This document shows positions 9,382-17,076 of a stretch of 64,000 bases of DNA, in pieces. A program made the translations under genes and the position numbers. The stretch spans positions 248,001 to 312,000 of the forward strand of contig JBGAIH010000001.1 of the NCBI GenBank assembly GCA_044225675.1, given 5' to 3'. The stretch comes from JACMQX01 sp044225675 (lineage in GTDB: Bacteria; Pseudomonadota; Gammaproteobacteria; Burkholderiales; Burkholderiaceae_C). A model generated the notes under the pieces. It made no database searches. It saw only the letters and a program-made list of their open reading frames with translations, and was not told where the DNA came from. Every line of letters begins with the position of its first letter. Position 1 is the first letter of the stretch.

Positions 9382-9983
9382 ATGGACGCACCCGTGTCCG
9401 CACCCGTGTCTGTACCTTTGCCTGCACGCGCCCGATATGCCGCAGCCGCACGCCTGCTGGGGCCGGCACTGCTGATCGTCGGCGCCGCCTGCGCGCCGTG
9501 GGCCGCCGCGCAGACGCCTGCACCGTCGCCTGCGATGGTGCCGATGCGGCCGTGTCGCGCGAGGCGTCGAACCTCTTCGACGACCCCTTCCTGCCGGTGA
9601 CGGCAGGACTGCCCGGCTGCCCCGAGCCCGCGCCGCCGGCCTTCACCCCCGACCAGGTGCGCGCCGAAGCGCACGTGCGCGCCCAGCATGGCGGAAGCTG
9701 CTTTCGCGTCGGCCGTTGCCGCCTCCCCAACTCCTACCTGTACGACAAGGAGATCATTCCGCGCGTGCAGAAGTACATCCGCGAAGACGGCCGCTTCAAC
9801 GACACCACGCTGTGGATCCTCGGCGAGCGGCGCCTCGTCACTCTCATGGGCTGCGTGCGCACGCGCGAGCAGGCGCTCGAACTCGAACGCACGGTGCAGC
9901 TGGTGGACGACGTGATGGGCGTGATACCGCAGGTGATCGTGGGCACGCAGGGGCGCGCGCCTTATCGGCTTGCGCGGCCTTGA
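9382..9983 (+). pseudogene. Secreted BON-domain protein, frameshifted near its N-terminus
   Basis: An ATG at 9382 opens a reading frame with an alanine-rich signal peptide ending AAAQTPAPS. The conserved body (SREASNLFDDPFLP, RVGRCRLPNSYLYDKEI and the BON-like LVDDVMGVIPQVIVG) lies in a different frame, to the stop at 9981-9983. Joining the two needs a change between about 9505 and 9550, equivalent to one lost base. There is no long homopolymer there, so either a real mutation or an assembly error is possible. BON proteins bind membranes or other periplasmic partners. The 3' end carries the first copy of the 41-bp repeat. Confidence 0.7.
9935..9975 (+). repeat. Left copy of a 41-bp imperfect direct repeat
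   Basis: It matches 10629-10669 at 36 of 41 positions. It lies in the last codons of the BON gene and encodes IVGTQGRAPYRLA. The pair brackets the Rhs fragment. Confidence 0.85.
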
Positions 9984-9993
9984 TGAACCGTAA

Positions 9994-10725
9994 AGAACTC
10001 GCGTTGATTCCGGCCGTACAGCCAACGAGTTTGCCAGCTACAGCTATGACGCGGCCGGCCGCCTCACGGGCATCACCCAGAGCGTGAGCGCGAGTGCCAC
10101 CACGACGGGCGCAGGGCCGTACTCGGGCAACACCTTGACCTGGGTGGCAGGCTATGACAGCCGTGACCGGCTCACCAGCTTCACACGCAACGGCGCGGGC
10201 ACGAACTACACCTACGACGCCAACAGCAATCGCCTCACGTCGGTGAGCCTGACCCGCCGTGACACCGACCTGGACGGTGACCTCGACGCCGCCGACTACA
10301 CCCGCACGCGCGCGCAGACCCTGAACGTGGAGGGCACGAGCAACCGCCTGCTGGGCTTCGCGCAGACCATCACCCGGGTGCAGGGCAGCAGCACGCTGTC
10401 GACGACGGCCAGCAGCGTGACCTGGAGCGTGGATGCCGCAGGCAACTTGACGAGCGACGGTTTGCGCGAGTTCGAGTACGACGCGGCCAACCGGTTGAGC
10501 AAGGCGCGCATCGTCAAGGACGGCGAGGCGGCGACGGTGAGCTACCTGCACAACGCGCTGGGCCAGCGGGTGTTCAAGGGCGAAGTCACGGCCGAGCAGT
10601 ATCTGCCCGACGAGAGCGAGCTGGGCCAGATCGTGGGGACGCAGAGGCGCGTGCCTTATCGGTTCGCGCAGATTTGGCCGACCGATGGGCTGGCTCAGAG
10701 CAGTTCAAGGCGGCCCGTTGGTTGA
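9994..10725 (+). pseudogene. Rhs/YD-repeat protein fragment
   Basis: An open stretch with no credible start; the frame is open from after a TAA at 9991. It contains typical YD repeats: YSYDAAGRLTGI, YTYDANSNRLTSV, FEYDAANRLSKARIV and then YLHNALGQRVFKGE. Full Rhs proteins exceed 1,000 residues, so this is a remnant of about 215 codons from near a core C-terminus. After LPDESELGQ the expected Rhs sequence is replaced by IVGTQRRVPYRFA, a degenerate copy of the BON protein tail. The fragment therefore looks like debris from an insertion or recombination at the BON gene 3' end. Confidence 0.8.
10629..10669 (+). repeat. Right copy of the 41-bp imperfect direct repeat
   Basis: It differs from 9935-9975 at five positions and is in the same orientation. 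It fuses the Rhs frame to a BON-tail-like sequence. It could be an attachment-site or target-duplication relic, or a duplicated gene end. Confidence 0.85.
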
Positions 10726-10811
10726 CGTCGCCACGATGACTGGCATCAGCCCTTGAGCGGCAGCATCGGCCGCCACCACCTGAACGACCGAGCCGCAGCC
10801 CGTCCGGCGCG

Positions 10812-10964
10812 GCCGCCGCGTTTGCGGACATTGACCGCTCTTACATGGGTGGGGTGGAGCGGGGGGAAAGGAACATCAGCTTCACGAGGCTGTGTGATAT
10901 CGCTAGCGCTTTGCAATGCGATCTCGATAAGCTTTGCGCCATGCTTCCGTCAGCTACCCGTTAA
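10812..10964 (+). pseudogene. C-terminal fragment of an XRE/Cro-CI regulator
   Basis: The frame ending at TAA 10962-10964 reads FADIDRSYMGGVERGERN and then ISFTRLCDIASALQCDLDKL. This is the recognition-helix and helix-4 half of an XRE-type HTH domain. Upstream the frame runs into unrelated low-complexity sequence, so the first two helices are missing. It is a truncated relic in the same degraded patch as the Rhs fragment. The remaining bases between 10726 and 10993 show nothing else I can support. Confidence 0.7.
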
Positions 10965-10993
10965 AGTAGTCAAGGCCCGGCCTTCCGCCCGAC

Positions 10994-11410
10994 TCACACC
11001 TTCTCCTCCGCCAGCCGCTTGAGACGATCCAGCGTCACAGGCAGCCCCTGATTGAGTTGCTTCACCAGCATACGCCCGAGCAGGAAGGTCAGCGCCCCCG
11101 AGAAGGTCACGCGATGGATGACCTTGACCTGCTCGCCTTGGGGGACGAGCTCATGCTCGAAGACCATGCGGAACAGGGGAATCCGTGACTCGACGGTGAA
11201 GCAGGCGTTGCGCTCGACCCGGGTGACGACCATGGGAACGGTGTTGCCGCGCGTCGGGGTGAGCACGCCGCGCGAGCCGACCTCGAAGGGGCCGTCCAGC
11301 GATGCGCGCCGGGTGTCAGGGTCCCAGGTGTGCCAGTGGGCGACGTCTTCGTAGATCTGGAAGATGCGCGCGGCCGGCGCCTGGACGAGGATGCTGTGTT
11401 CGACCTGCAT
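10994..11410 (-). CDS. SRPBCC-fold protein (polyketide cyclase/dehydrase-like)
   Basis: A 138-residue protein with the START-like SRPBCC pattern. MQVEHSILVQAPAARIFQIY is followed by VAHWHTWDPDTRRA and the C-terminal helix LVKQLNQGLPVTLDRLKRLA. Such proteins hold small hydrophobic ligands; no specific ligand can be assigned. The frame is open further upstream to 11560, but that extension is arginine/proline-rich and unlike the family, so ATG 11410 is preferred. A possible -10 (TACATT, 11430-11425) lies just upstream. Confidence 0.85.
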   Translation of the reverse strand: MQVEHSILVQAPAARIFQIYEDVAHWHTWDPDTRRASLDGPFEVGSRGVLTPTRGNTVPMVVTRVERNACFTVESRIPLFRMVFEHELVPQGEQVKVIHRVTFSGALTFLLGRMLVKQLNQGLPVTLDRLKRLAEEKV

Positions 11411-11561
11411 GATGCTCAAAAAGGAATGTACGGTGGAGATCCCGCCCGGGGCCACGGCGTTCATGCGCGCGGGGCCTGCCGTGGCCCTCAGGGACGCCCG
11501 GACCTCAGGCTGGCAGAGGGGATGAAGGAGGAATCTTACGAGCGTCGGGACCTGATGCACA

Positions 11562-11577
11562 GGTGACTTAAGTCACC
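11562..11577. promoter_or_regulatory. Perfect 16-bp palindrome, possible operator
   Basis: GGTGACTTAAGTCACC is a perfect dyad in the space between the SRPBCC gene (start 11410) and the end of the secreted-protein gene (11615). It is about 150 bp upstream of the former. It is operator-like but no cognate regulator can be named. Confidence 0.45.
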
Positions 11578-11614
11578 CCGTGGGGTTCCGGCTGCAGTGC
11601 GCCGGCCGGGCGCG

Positions 11615-12223
11615 CTACTTCGCCTTCGAGCAGCTCACCGCGCCGGCCGAGCCGTCGGCCTTGAGGACTTGCAGTCCACCCCGGCTGTCGGTGCGGACCT
11701 TCTGGCCGTTCCAGGCGCCACCCTTGAAGCTGATGGTGCCGGAGGCTGCGTCCCAGGTGTATTGGCCGGAGCCGACATGGTCGCTGAACCTGCCGCCTCC
11801 CGCGAGCGTGAAGCCCGGCACGTTCTGCAGGTAGCCCGAGAAGAAGTAGCAGTTGAACTTGCCCTGCGGCAGCGTGCCCTTGTTGGCAGCAGCGGTCTGT
11901 GCCGAGCCCGCGACGGGCGGCTTCAGGTAGCGGACCAGGACCTCCTTGGTGACGCCGTCGTCGTCCTTGATCCGGGCGCAACGGCCGTCGCCGTCGCGGC
12001 AGGCGGTGTAGCCCTGGACGGTGGCCTGGTATTTGTAGCCGGCGATGTCCACGGTGACGCGGTCACCCGCCTTGCGGCTCGTGGCAAAGCCGTCGCCCGC
12101 CGTCTGCGCCAGCGCGAACGGGGCGCAGGCCGCAATGGCAAGCGCTGTGCCGAGGTGCTTGAAGGCCCGGCGATGGCGCGCGCGGGCGGGAAGTGCGGAA
12201 GGGCGCAGGGAGGGGAAGGTCAT
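11615..12223 (-). CDS. Secreted hypothetical protein
   Basis: A 202-residue protein with a clear signal peptide. A basic N-region (RARHRRAFKH) is followed by the hydrophobic core TALAIAACAPFALA and an AQTA cleavage site near residue 41. The mature part has two segments. Residues about 45-105 (DRVTVDIAGYKYQATVQGY ... CARIKDDDG) look like a small beta domain. The second, FNCYFFSGYLQNVPGFTLAG and QYTWDAASGTISFKGG, resembles short secreted Gly/aromatic-rich beta proteins. Paired cysteines may form disulfides. I do not recognise a named family. ATG 12223 is the only start that gives a signal peptide. Confidence 0.75.
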   Translation of the reverse strand: MTFPSLRPSALPARARHRRAFKHLGTALAIAACAPFALAQTAGDGFATSRKAGDRVTVDIAGYKYQATVQGYTACRDGDGRCARIKDDDGVTKEVLVRYLKPPVAGSAQTAAANKGTLPQGKFNCYFFSGYLQNVPGFTLAGGGRFSDHVGSGQYTWDAASGTISFKGGAWNGQKVRTDSRGGLQVLKADGSAGAVSCSKAK

Positions 12224-12339
12224 GCCCGCAAGGCTAACCGTGCGCCCGCGACCGAAGCAATCCCGCAAACGCGGGACCGGCGCCGCCGCCGGGGTCGGCA
12301 AGGGTCGACGAGATCGTCGGCGTTCGGCGTACGGTCGCG

Positions 12340-13158
12340 TCAGCGGTTGATCTGCTGGTTCACCAGACCCTTGAGTGCGTCGGGCTTCAGGATGCGCACG
12401 TGCCGCTGCCGCACGGCGATGACGCCTTCGTCGGCCAGCTTGCCAAAGGCGCGGCTGACGGTTTCGAGCTTGAGGCCGAGGTAGCTGCCGATCTCCTCGC
12501 GCGTCATGCGCAGCACCAGTTCCGACTGCGAGAAGCCGCGCGCATGCAGGCGCTGCGCGAGGTTCAGCAGGAAGGCGGCCAGCCGCTCCTCGGCGCGCAT
12601 GCTGCCCAGCAGCAGCATGACGCCGTGCTCGCGCACGATCTCGCGGCTCATGATGCGGTGCACGTGCTGCTGCAGCGCCGGCACCTCGCGCGAGAGGCCT
12701 TCGATGCGCTCGAAGGGCATCACGCAGACTTCGGCGTCTTCCAGCGCGGTGGCGTCGCAGGTGTGGCGGTTGTTGACGATGCCGTCCAGCCCGATGATCT
12801 CGCCGGCCATCTGGAAGCCGGTGACGTGGTCGCGCCCGTCGCCGGTGATGAGGCGGGTCTTGAAGACGCCGGTGCGGATGGCATAGAGCGCCTCGAACGC
12901 CTCGCCCTGGCGGAACAGGGCGGTGCCGCGTTTGACCTTGCGGCGCGTGGCCACCAGCGCATCGAGCTTTTTCATGTCCGACGGCTCCAGCGCCTGCGGC
13001 ATGCACAGGTCGCGCAGGTTGCAGTTGGAGCAGGCCACGCCCATGGGCACCCGCGCCGCCGCTGCGCCGGGCGCGCGCCGCGCCGCACTGGCGGGCGCGG
13101 CATGGCTGGCCTCGGAGGCCGTTGCCGGGTTGCCTTGGACGGTGGTGGGTTGGGTCAT
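12340..13158 (-). CDS. fnr: FNR-type oxygen-sensing transcription regulator
   Basis: A 272-residue Crp/Fnr protein. The [4Fe-4S] ligands are visible as C43-x2-C46-x5-C52 (CSNCNLRDLC) with Cys145 in DAEVC. The 93-residue spacing from Cys52 to Cys145 equals that between Cys29 and Cys122 of E. coli FNR. The HTH has the FNR recognition pattern ETVSR, which reads TTGAT half-sites. An unusually long Ala-rich N-terminal extension (about 40 residues) precedes the cluster. AGGAG precedes the ATG. It is divergent from hemN across two FNR boxes, one overlapping its predicted start site, so autorepression is likely. A paralogue is at 28077. Confidence 0.95.
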   Translation of the reverse strand: MTQPTTVQGNPATASEASHAAPASAARRAPGAAAARVPMGVACSNCNLRDLCMPQALEPSDMKKLDALVATRRKVKRGTALFRQGEAFEALYAIRTGVFKTRLITGDGRDHVTGFQMAGEIIGLDGIVNNRHTCDATALEDAEVCVMPFERIEGLSREVPALQQHVHRIMSREIVREHGVMLLLGSMRAEERLAAFLLNLAQRLHARGFSQSELVLRMTREEIGSYLGLKLETVSRAFGKLADEGVIAVRQRHVRILKPDALKGLVNQQINR

Positions 13159-13167
13159 CGGGGGCTC

Positions 13168-13181
13168 CTGATATGGATCAA
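13168..13181. promoter_or_regulatory. FNR box, fnr-proximal
   Basis: CTGATATGGATCAA carries TGAT-N4-ATCA. Its centre is only 16.5 bp from the fnr ATG. It covers the start site (about 13175) predicted from the distal box with a GACAAT -10 (13187-13182). This position suits repression of fnr by its own product. Confidence 0.65.
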
Positions 13182-13208
13182 ATTGTCCCGGACGGACCTC
13201 CGCCGCGA

Positions 13209-13222
13209 TTGATCCAGGTCAA
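13209..13222. promoter_or_regulatory. FNR box controlling hemN (and possibly fnr)
   Basis: TTGATCCAGGTCAA. Centre 13215.5 is exactly 41.5 bp upstream of the hemN ATG (13257), with CACAGT at -12 to -7. An identical 14-mer lies at 30130. Confidence 0.85.
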
Positions 13223-13256
13223 GTTCAGGCGGGCCGGCCGGCGGCACAGTGCAGCC

Positions 13257-14657
13257 ATGGAAGCACAGCAGACCGAAACCGCACAGGGCCTGTCGCCCGA
13301 GGTGCTGGAGCGTTTCGACGTTCCAGGGCCGCGCTACACCTCATACCCCACCGCCGACCGCTTCGTGGAGGCGTTCGGGCCCGAGCAGCACCTGCAGGCC
13401 CTGGCCGGAAGGGGCGAGGGCGCTGCCGTGTCGCAGCCCCTGTCGCTGTACGTGCACATTCCGTTCTGCGAGTCGCTGTGCTACTACTGCGCCTGCAACA
13501 AGATCATCACCAAACACCACGAGCGGGCCGAGCCCTATCTGGCCTACCTGGAGCGCGAGGCCGCGCTGCATGCGGCGGCGCTGGGCCGCCGCAGCGTGAC
13601 CCAGTTGCACTTGGGCGGCGGCAGCCCGACGTTTCTGAGCGACGGCGAGATCGCCGAACTCATGGTCATGCTGCGCCGCCATTTTGACGTCGCGGCCGAG
13701 GGGGAGTTCTCGGTGGAGGTCGACCCGCGCACCGTCGACGCGGGCCGCCTGCGCGCGCTGGCTGACATGGGCTTCAACCGCCTGAGCTTCGGCGTGCAGG
13801 ACTTCGAGCCGACGGTGCAGAAGGCGGTGCACCGGATCCAGCCGGCCAGCCAGGTCTTCGATCTGGTCGGCACCGCGCGGCAGCTGAACTTCGACTCGGT
13901 GAACGTCGACCTGATCTACGGACTGCCGCGCCAGACGGTGGAGTCGTTCGACCGCACGCTGGCGCAGGTCGCGCGGCTGCGGCCCGACCGCATTGCGCTG
14001 TACGCCTATGCCCACCTGCCGGCGCGCTTCAAGCCGCAGCGCCGCATCGACGAGGCCGAACTGCCGCGCGCCGCCGACAAGGTGGCGATGCTGTCGCGCT
14101 CGATCGCGGCGCTGCTGGCGGCCGGGTACGTCTACATCGGCATGGACCATTTCGCGCTCCCCGGTGACGCGTTGGCGGTGGCCAAGCGCCAGGGCCGCCT
14201 GCATCGCAACTTCCAGGGCTACAGCACGCAGCCCGACTGCGACCTGGTGGGCCTGGGCGTCTCTGCGATCAGCCGCGTGGGCACGACCTACAGCCAGAAC
14301 GCCAAGACCCTGGCCGAGTACCAGGATCTGATCGACCGCGGCAGCGTGCCCGTGGTGCGGGGTCTGTCGCTGTCGCGCGACGACCTCGTGCGCCGTGCGG
14401 TGATCATGGCGCTGATGTGCCAGGGCCACGTGTCCTTCGAGTCGATCGAGATCGCCTGGCTGCTGGACTTCCGCAGCTATTTCGCAAGCGAGCTGCAGGC
14501 GCTCGAGCAGATGGAAGACGACGGCCTGGTGGTGGTCGACGAGGCCGGCATCCAGGTCACGGCGCGCGGCTGGTTCTTCGTGCGGGCGGTGGCCATGGTG
14601 TTCGACCGCTACCTGCAGGCCGACCGCAACCGCACGCGCTTTTCGCGGATCATCTGA
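13257..14657 (+). CDS. hemN: Oxygen-independent coproporphyrinogen III dehydrogenase
   Basis: A 466-residue radical-SAM enzyme that decarboxylates coproporphyrinogen III to protoporphyrinogen IX without oxygen, feeding haem to the cbb3 oxidase. The N-terminus has the HemN motif GPRYTSYPTADRF. The cluster motif is CESLCYYCAC (C-x3-C-x2-C plus the adjacent cysteine typical of true HemN). LHLGGGSPTFL binds SAM. The C-terminal HemN domain follows. True HemN length and N-terminus separate it from HemW. The ATG at 13257 has no Shine-Dalgarno site and coincides with the start site expected from the FNR box, so its transcript may be leaderless. Confidence 0.95.
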   Translation: MEAQQTETAQGLSPEVLERFDVPGPRYTSYPTADRFVEAFGPEQHLQALAGRGEGAAVSQPLSLYVHIPFCESLCYYCACNKIITKHHERAEPYLAYLEREAALHAAALGRRSVTQLHLGGGSPTFLSDGEIAELMVMLRRHFDVAAEGEFSVEVDPRTVDAGRLRALADMGFNRLSFGVQDFEPTVQKAVHRIQPASQVFDLVGTARQLNFDSVNVDLIYGLPRQTVESFDRTLAQVARLRPDRIALYAYAHLPARFKPQRRIDEAELPRAADKVAMLSRSIAALLAAGYVYIGMDHFALPGDALAVAKRQGRLHRNFQGYSTQPDCDLVGLGVSAISRVGTTYSQNAKTLAEYQDLIDRGSVPVVRGLSLSRDDLVRRAVIMALMCQGHVSFESIEIAWLLDFRSYFASELQALEQMEDDGLVVVDEAGIQVTARGWFFVRAVAMVFDRYLQADRNRTRFSRII

Positions 14658-14670
14658 GGCGGGCTGGCCC

Positions 14671-15549
14671 ATGAGCGTGGAGCTGCTGCTGACTGCACTG
14701 GCCATGGGGCTGGCGGGCGGGCCGCACTGCGTAGCCATGTGCGGCGCGGCCTGTGGCGCCGTCTGCTCGGCGGGCTCGTCCGCGCCAGGCATGACCCGCA
14801 GCAGGGCCTTGCAGCCGTCGGATGGCGCCGGCTTGCGGATGCCGGCGTCCGGCCTGCTCGCCGTGGTCGCGTTGCCGGGTCAATCTCCAGCGGCCCTGAA
14901 GGCCGGTGCCACGGCCCTGCGTGCCGGCAGCACCTCGCGGTCCATGCTCCTCTTTCAGGCTGGGCGGCTGGCGGGTTACAGCGCACTCGGCGCGCTGGCG
15001 GCAGCATCGGTGCAGGGGCTCGGGTGGATGTCGACGCACGTCGCCGCGCTGCGGCCGCTGTGGACGCTGATGCATGCTGCGGCCCTGCTGCTCGGACTGG
15101 CGCTGCTGTGGCAGGGCCGGCAGCCCGCGTGGATGCAGGGTGCGGCGCAATGGGTGTGGGCTGCGGTGCGGCGCGTGGTGCCGACCCAGGGCAGTGCGCC
15201 GGCCGCCGTCGGTGTGCTCTGGGCGCTGATGCCCTGCGGCCTGCTCTATTCGGCATTGATGGTGGCTGCACTGGCGGGCACGCCCTGGCAGGGCGCGCTG
15301 GTCATGGCCGCGTTCGCCGCTGGCAGTGGCGCGGTGCTGGCGGCCGGCCCGTGGGCCTGGTCGTGGCTGCGGCGCCGGGGTGGTGCAGCGGGTGGTGGTG
15401 CGGGTGGTGGTGCGGGTGGTGGTGCGGGTGGTGGTGCGGGTGAGGGCGCCTGGGGCGTGCGGCTCGCGGGCCTGTGCCTGGCGGTGCTGTCGGGCTGGGC
15501 GCTGTGGATGGGCATGACGGGACGGATCGCCGCGTGGTGCGTCACCTGA
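14671..15549 (+). CDS. Sulfite exporter TauE/SafE-like membrane protein (cytochrome biogenesis type)
   Basis: A 292-residue inner-membrane protein of the DsbD/SafE-like DUF2297 group often found beside cbb3 and haem genes. The N-terminal helix contains GLAGGPHCVAMCGAACGAVC, whose GxxHCxxMCG motif suggests metal or thiol chemistry. A second conserved motif, ALMPCGLLYSALMVAAL, starts the second half. About six membrane helices are predicted. A run of (Ala-Gly-Gly-Gly) near residues 240-257 comes from a 12-bp DNA repeat and is probably a flexible loop. It starts 13 bp after hemN. Substrate unknown; copper or cytochrome maturation is suggested by context. Confidence 0.85.
   Translation: MSVELLLTALAMGLAGGPHCVAMCGAACGAVCSAGSSAPGMTRSRALQPSDGAGLRMPASGLLAVVALPGQSPAALKAGATALRAGSTSRSMLLFQAGRLAGYSALGALAAASVQGLGWMSTHVAALRPLWTLMHAAALLLGLALLWQGRQPAWMQGAAQWVWAAVRRVVPTQGSAPAAVGVLWALMPCGLLYSALMVAALAGTPWQGALVMAAFAAGSGAVLAAGPWAWSWLRRRGGAAGGGAGGGAGGGAGGGAGEGAWGVRLAGLCLAVLSGWALWMGMTGRIAAWCVT
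15388..15441 (+). repeat. 12-bp coding tandem repeat, 4.5 copies
   Basis: Four perfect copies of GCGGGTGGTGGT plus half a copy inside the SafE-like gene, encoding Ala-Gly-Gly-Gly. The unit is a multiple of three, so copy-number change would lengthen the loop without breaking the frame. Confidence 0.9.
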
Positions 15550-15580
15550 ACGGAGCAGGGCAGTAGGGAAATCGGCTTAC

Positions 15581-15608
15581 TTGCCGCGCGTGCACCCTAT
15601 GCTCTAAT
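15581..15608 (+). promoter_or_regulatory. Promoter of the PAS histidine kinase gene
   Basis: TTGCCG (15581-15586), 16 bp, then TCTAAT (15603-15608). The predicted start falls at or one base before the ATG at 15616, another case where a leaderless mRNA is suggested. No FNR box is seen here. Confidence 0.55.
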
Positions 15609-15615
15609 CCGGTGC

Positions 15616-17076
15616 ATGCCGTTCTCCCCCGCAGTGCTCGCCGACAACGCCGCCGCACGGCTGGCCGGCCTCCTCGATTCCGCCATGGATGCGATCATCA
15701 CGGTGGATGCGACGCAGTCCATCGTGCTCTACAACCGCGCGGCGGAGCAGATCTTCGGCTGGCCTGCTGCCGAAATGATCGGCCAGCCGCTCGCGCGCCT
15801 GCTCCCCGAGCGCTTCCAGGCCAGCCACGGCGCGCATGTCGAGCGCTTCGGCAAGACGGGCGTGACCTCCCGGCGCATGGGCATGCGCAGCGTGGTCCAC
15901 GGCCGGCGCGCCACTGGCGAGGAGTTTCCGGTGGAGGCGTCGATCTCGCAGATCGACACGCCCGAGGGCAAGCTCTACACCGTGATCCTGCGCGACGTGA
16001 CCGAGCGCATGCATGCCGAGCAGGAGCAGTCGCGCCTGGCCGCGCGCCTGGCCGGCCTGCTCGATTCGGCCATGGACGGCATCATCACCGTGGACGAGGC
16101 CCAGCGCATCGTCCTGTACAACCGCGCGGCCGAGCGCATTTTCGGCTGGCCGGTGTCGGTGGTGGTGGGCCGCACGCTCGACATGCTGATGCCCTCGCGC
16201 TTTCGCTCGACCCACCGCGACTACGTGGGCCGCTTCGCGCGCACCGGCGTCACCTCGCGTCGCATGGGCGACGGCACCGTCATCTATGGCCAGCGTGCCA
16301 GTGGCGAGGAGTTCCCGATGGACGCGTCGATCTCGCAGGTGACGACGGCAGAAGGCCGGCTGTTCACCGTGATCCTGCGCGACGTGACCGAACGCGTGCG
16401 CGCGCAGGAGGAGCTGGCAACGCTCGCGACCGAGGCCAACGCGGTGCGCGAGCAGGAAAAGACCCGCGTCGCGCGCGAGCTGCATGACGAGCTGGCGCAG
16501 TCGCTCACCGCGCTCAAGATGGACACGATCTGGGTCCGCGACAACGTCGCAGCCCAGCCGGCCGAAGCCGCCGCCAAGCTCGCCGGCATGGTCGAGATGA
16601 TCGACGGCAGCGTGGCCGCCACGCGGCGCATCGCGGCCGATCTGCGCCCGCTGGTGCTCGACGACCTCGGCCTGGTTGCCGCGATCGAATGGGTCGCCGA
16701 CAACTTCACGCGGCGCACCGGCGTGTCCTGCGCGCTCAATCTCGACGAGAGCCTCGACCTGAGCGAGCCGCATGCGACGGCGGTGTTCCGCCTCGTGCAG
16801 GAGTCGCTGGCCAATGTGGGCAAGCATGCGTCGGCCCAGCGGGTCGAGGTCGGCCTGCGCGTCGACGCGGGTGACATCGAGCTGTGGGTGCAGGACGACG
16901 GGCGGGGCTTCGACACGGCGGCCGCGCGCAAGCCCAACTCCATGGGACTGGCCGGTCTGCGCGAGCGGGCGCAGCTGCTCAAGGGCACGATCGAGATCAC
17001 CAGCGCGCCCGGTCACGGCACACGCGTGCGGGCGCACATTCCGCTCGTGAGTCCGATGGGAGGCCCCACCGCATGA
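15616..17076 (+). CDS. PAS-PAS sensor histidine kinase (NarX/DegS-type HisKA_3)
   Basis: A 486-residue cytoplasmic sensor kinase without membrane helices. Two PAS domains (about 12-135 and 137-262) are clearly a tandem duplication. Both contain AARLAGLLDSAMD, TVD, IVLYNRAAE, IFGWP, GVTSRRMG, GEEFP and YTVILRDVTER or close variants. The HisKA_3 helix follows with phospho-acceptor His290 in RELHDELAQSLTALK. The C-terminal ATPase domain has the N box (LVQESLANVGKHA) and a G box (DDGRGFD). It overlaps the response regulator by 4 bp. The repeated PAS form resembles FixL-like or redox sensing, but no haem-binding histidine can be asserted. Confidence 0.92.
   Translation: MPFSPAVLADNAAARLAGLLDSAMDAIITVDATQSIVLYNRAAEQIFGWPAAEMIGQPLARLLPERFQASHGAHVERFGKTGVTSRRMGMRSVVHGRRATGEEFPVEASISQIDTPEGKLYTVILRDVTERMHAEQEQSRLAARLAGLLDSAMDGIITVDEAQRIVLYNRAAERIFGWPVSVVVGRTLDMLMPSRFRSTHRDYVGRFARTGVTSRRMGDGTVIYGQRASGEEFPMDASISQVTTAEGRLFTVILRDVTERVRAQEELATLATEANAVREQEKTRVARELHDELAQSLTALKMDTIWVRDNVAAQPAEAAAKLAGMVEMIDGSVAATRRIAADLRPLVLDDLGLVAAIEWVADNFTRRTGVSCALNLDESLDLSEPHATAVFRLVQESLANVGKHASAQRVEVGLRVDAGDIELWVQDDGRGFDTAAARKPNSMGLAGLRERAQLLKGTIEITSAPGHGTRVRAHIPLVSPMGGPTA

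Noticed and set aside
12340..13158. Dnr/NnrR rather than FNR identity
   Set aside because: All four cluster cysteines with FNR spacing are present; Dnr-type regulators lack them.
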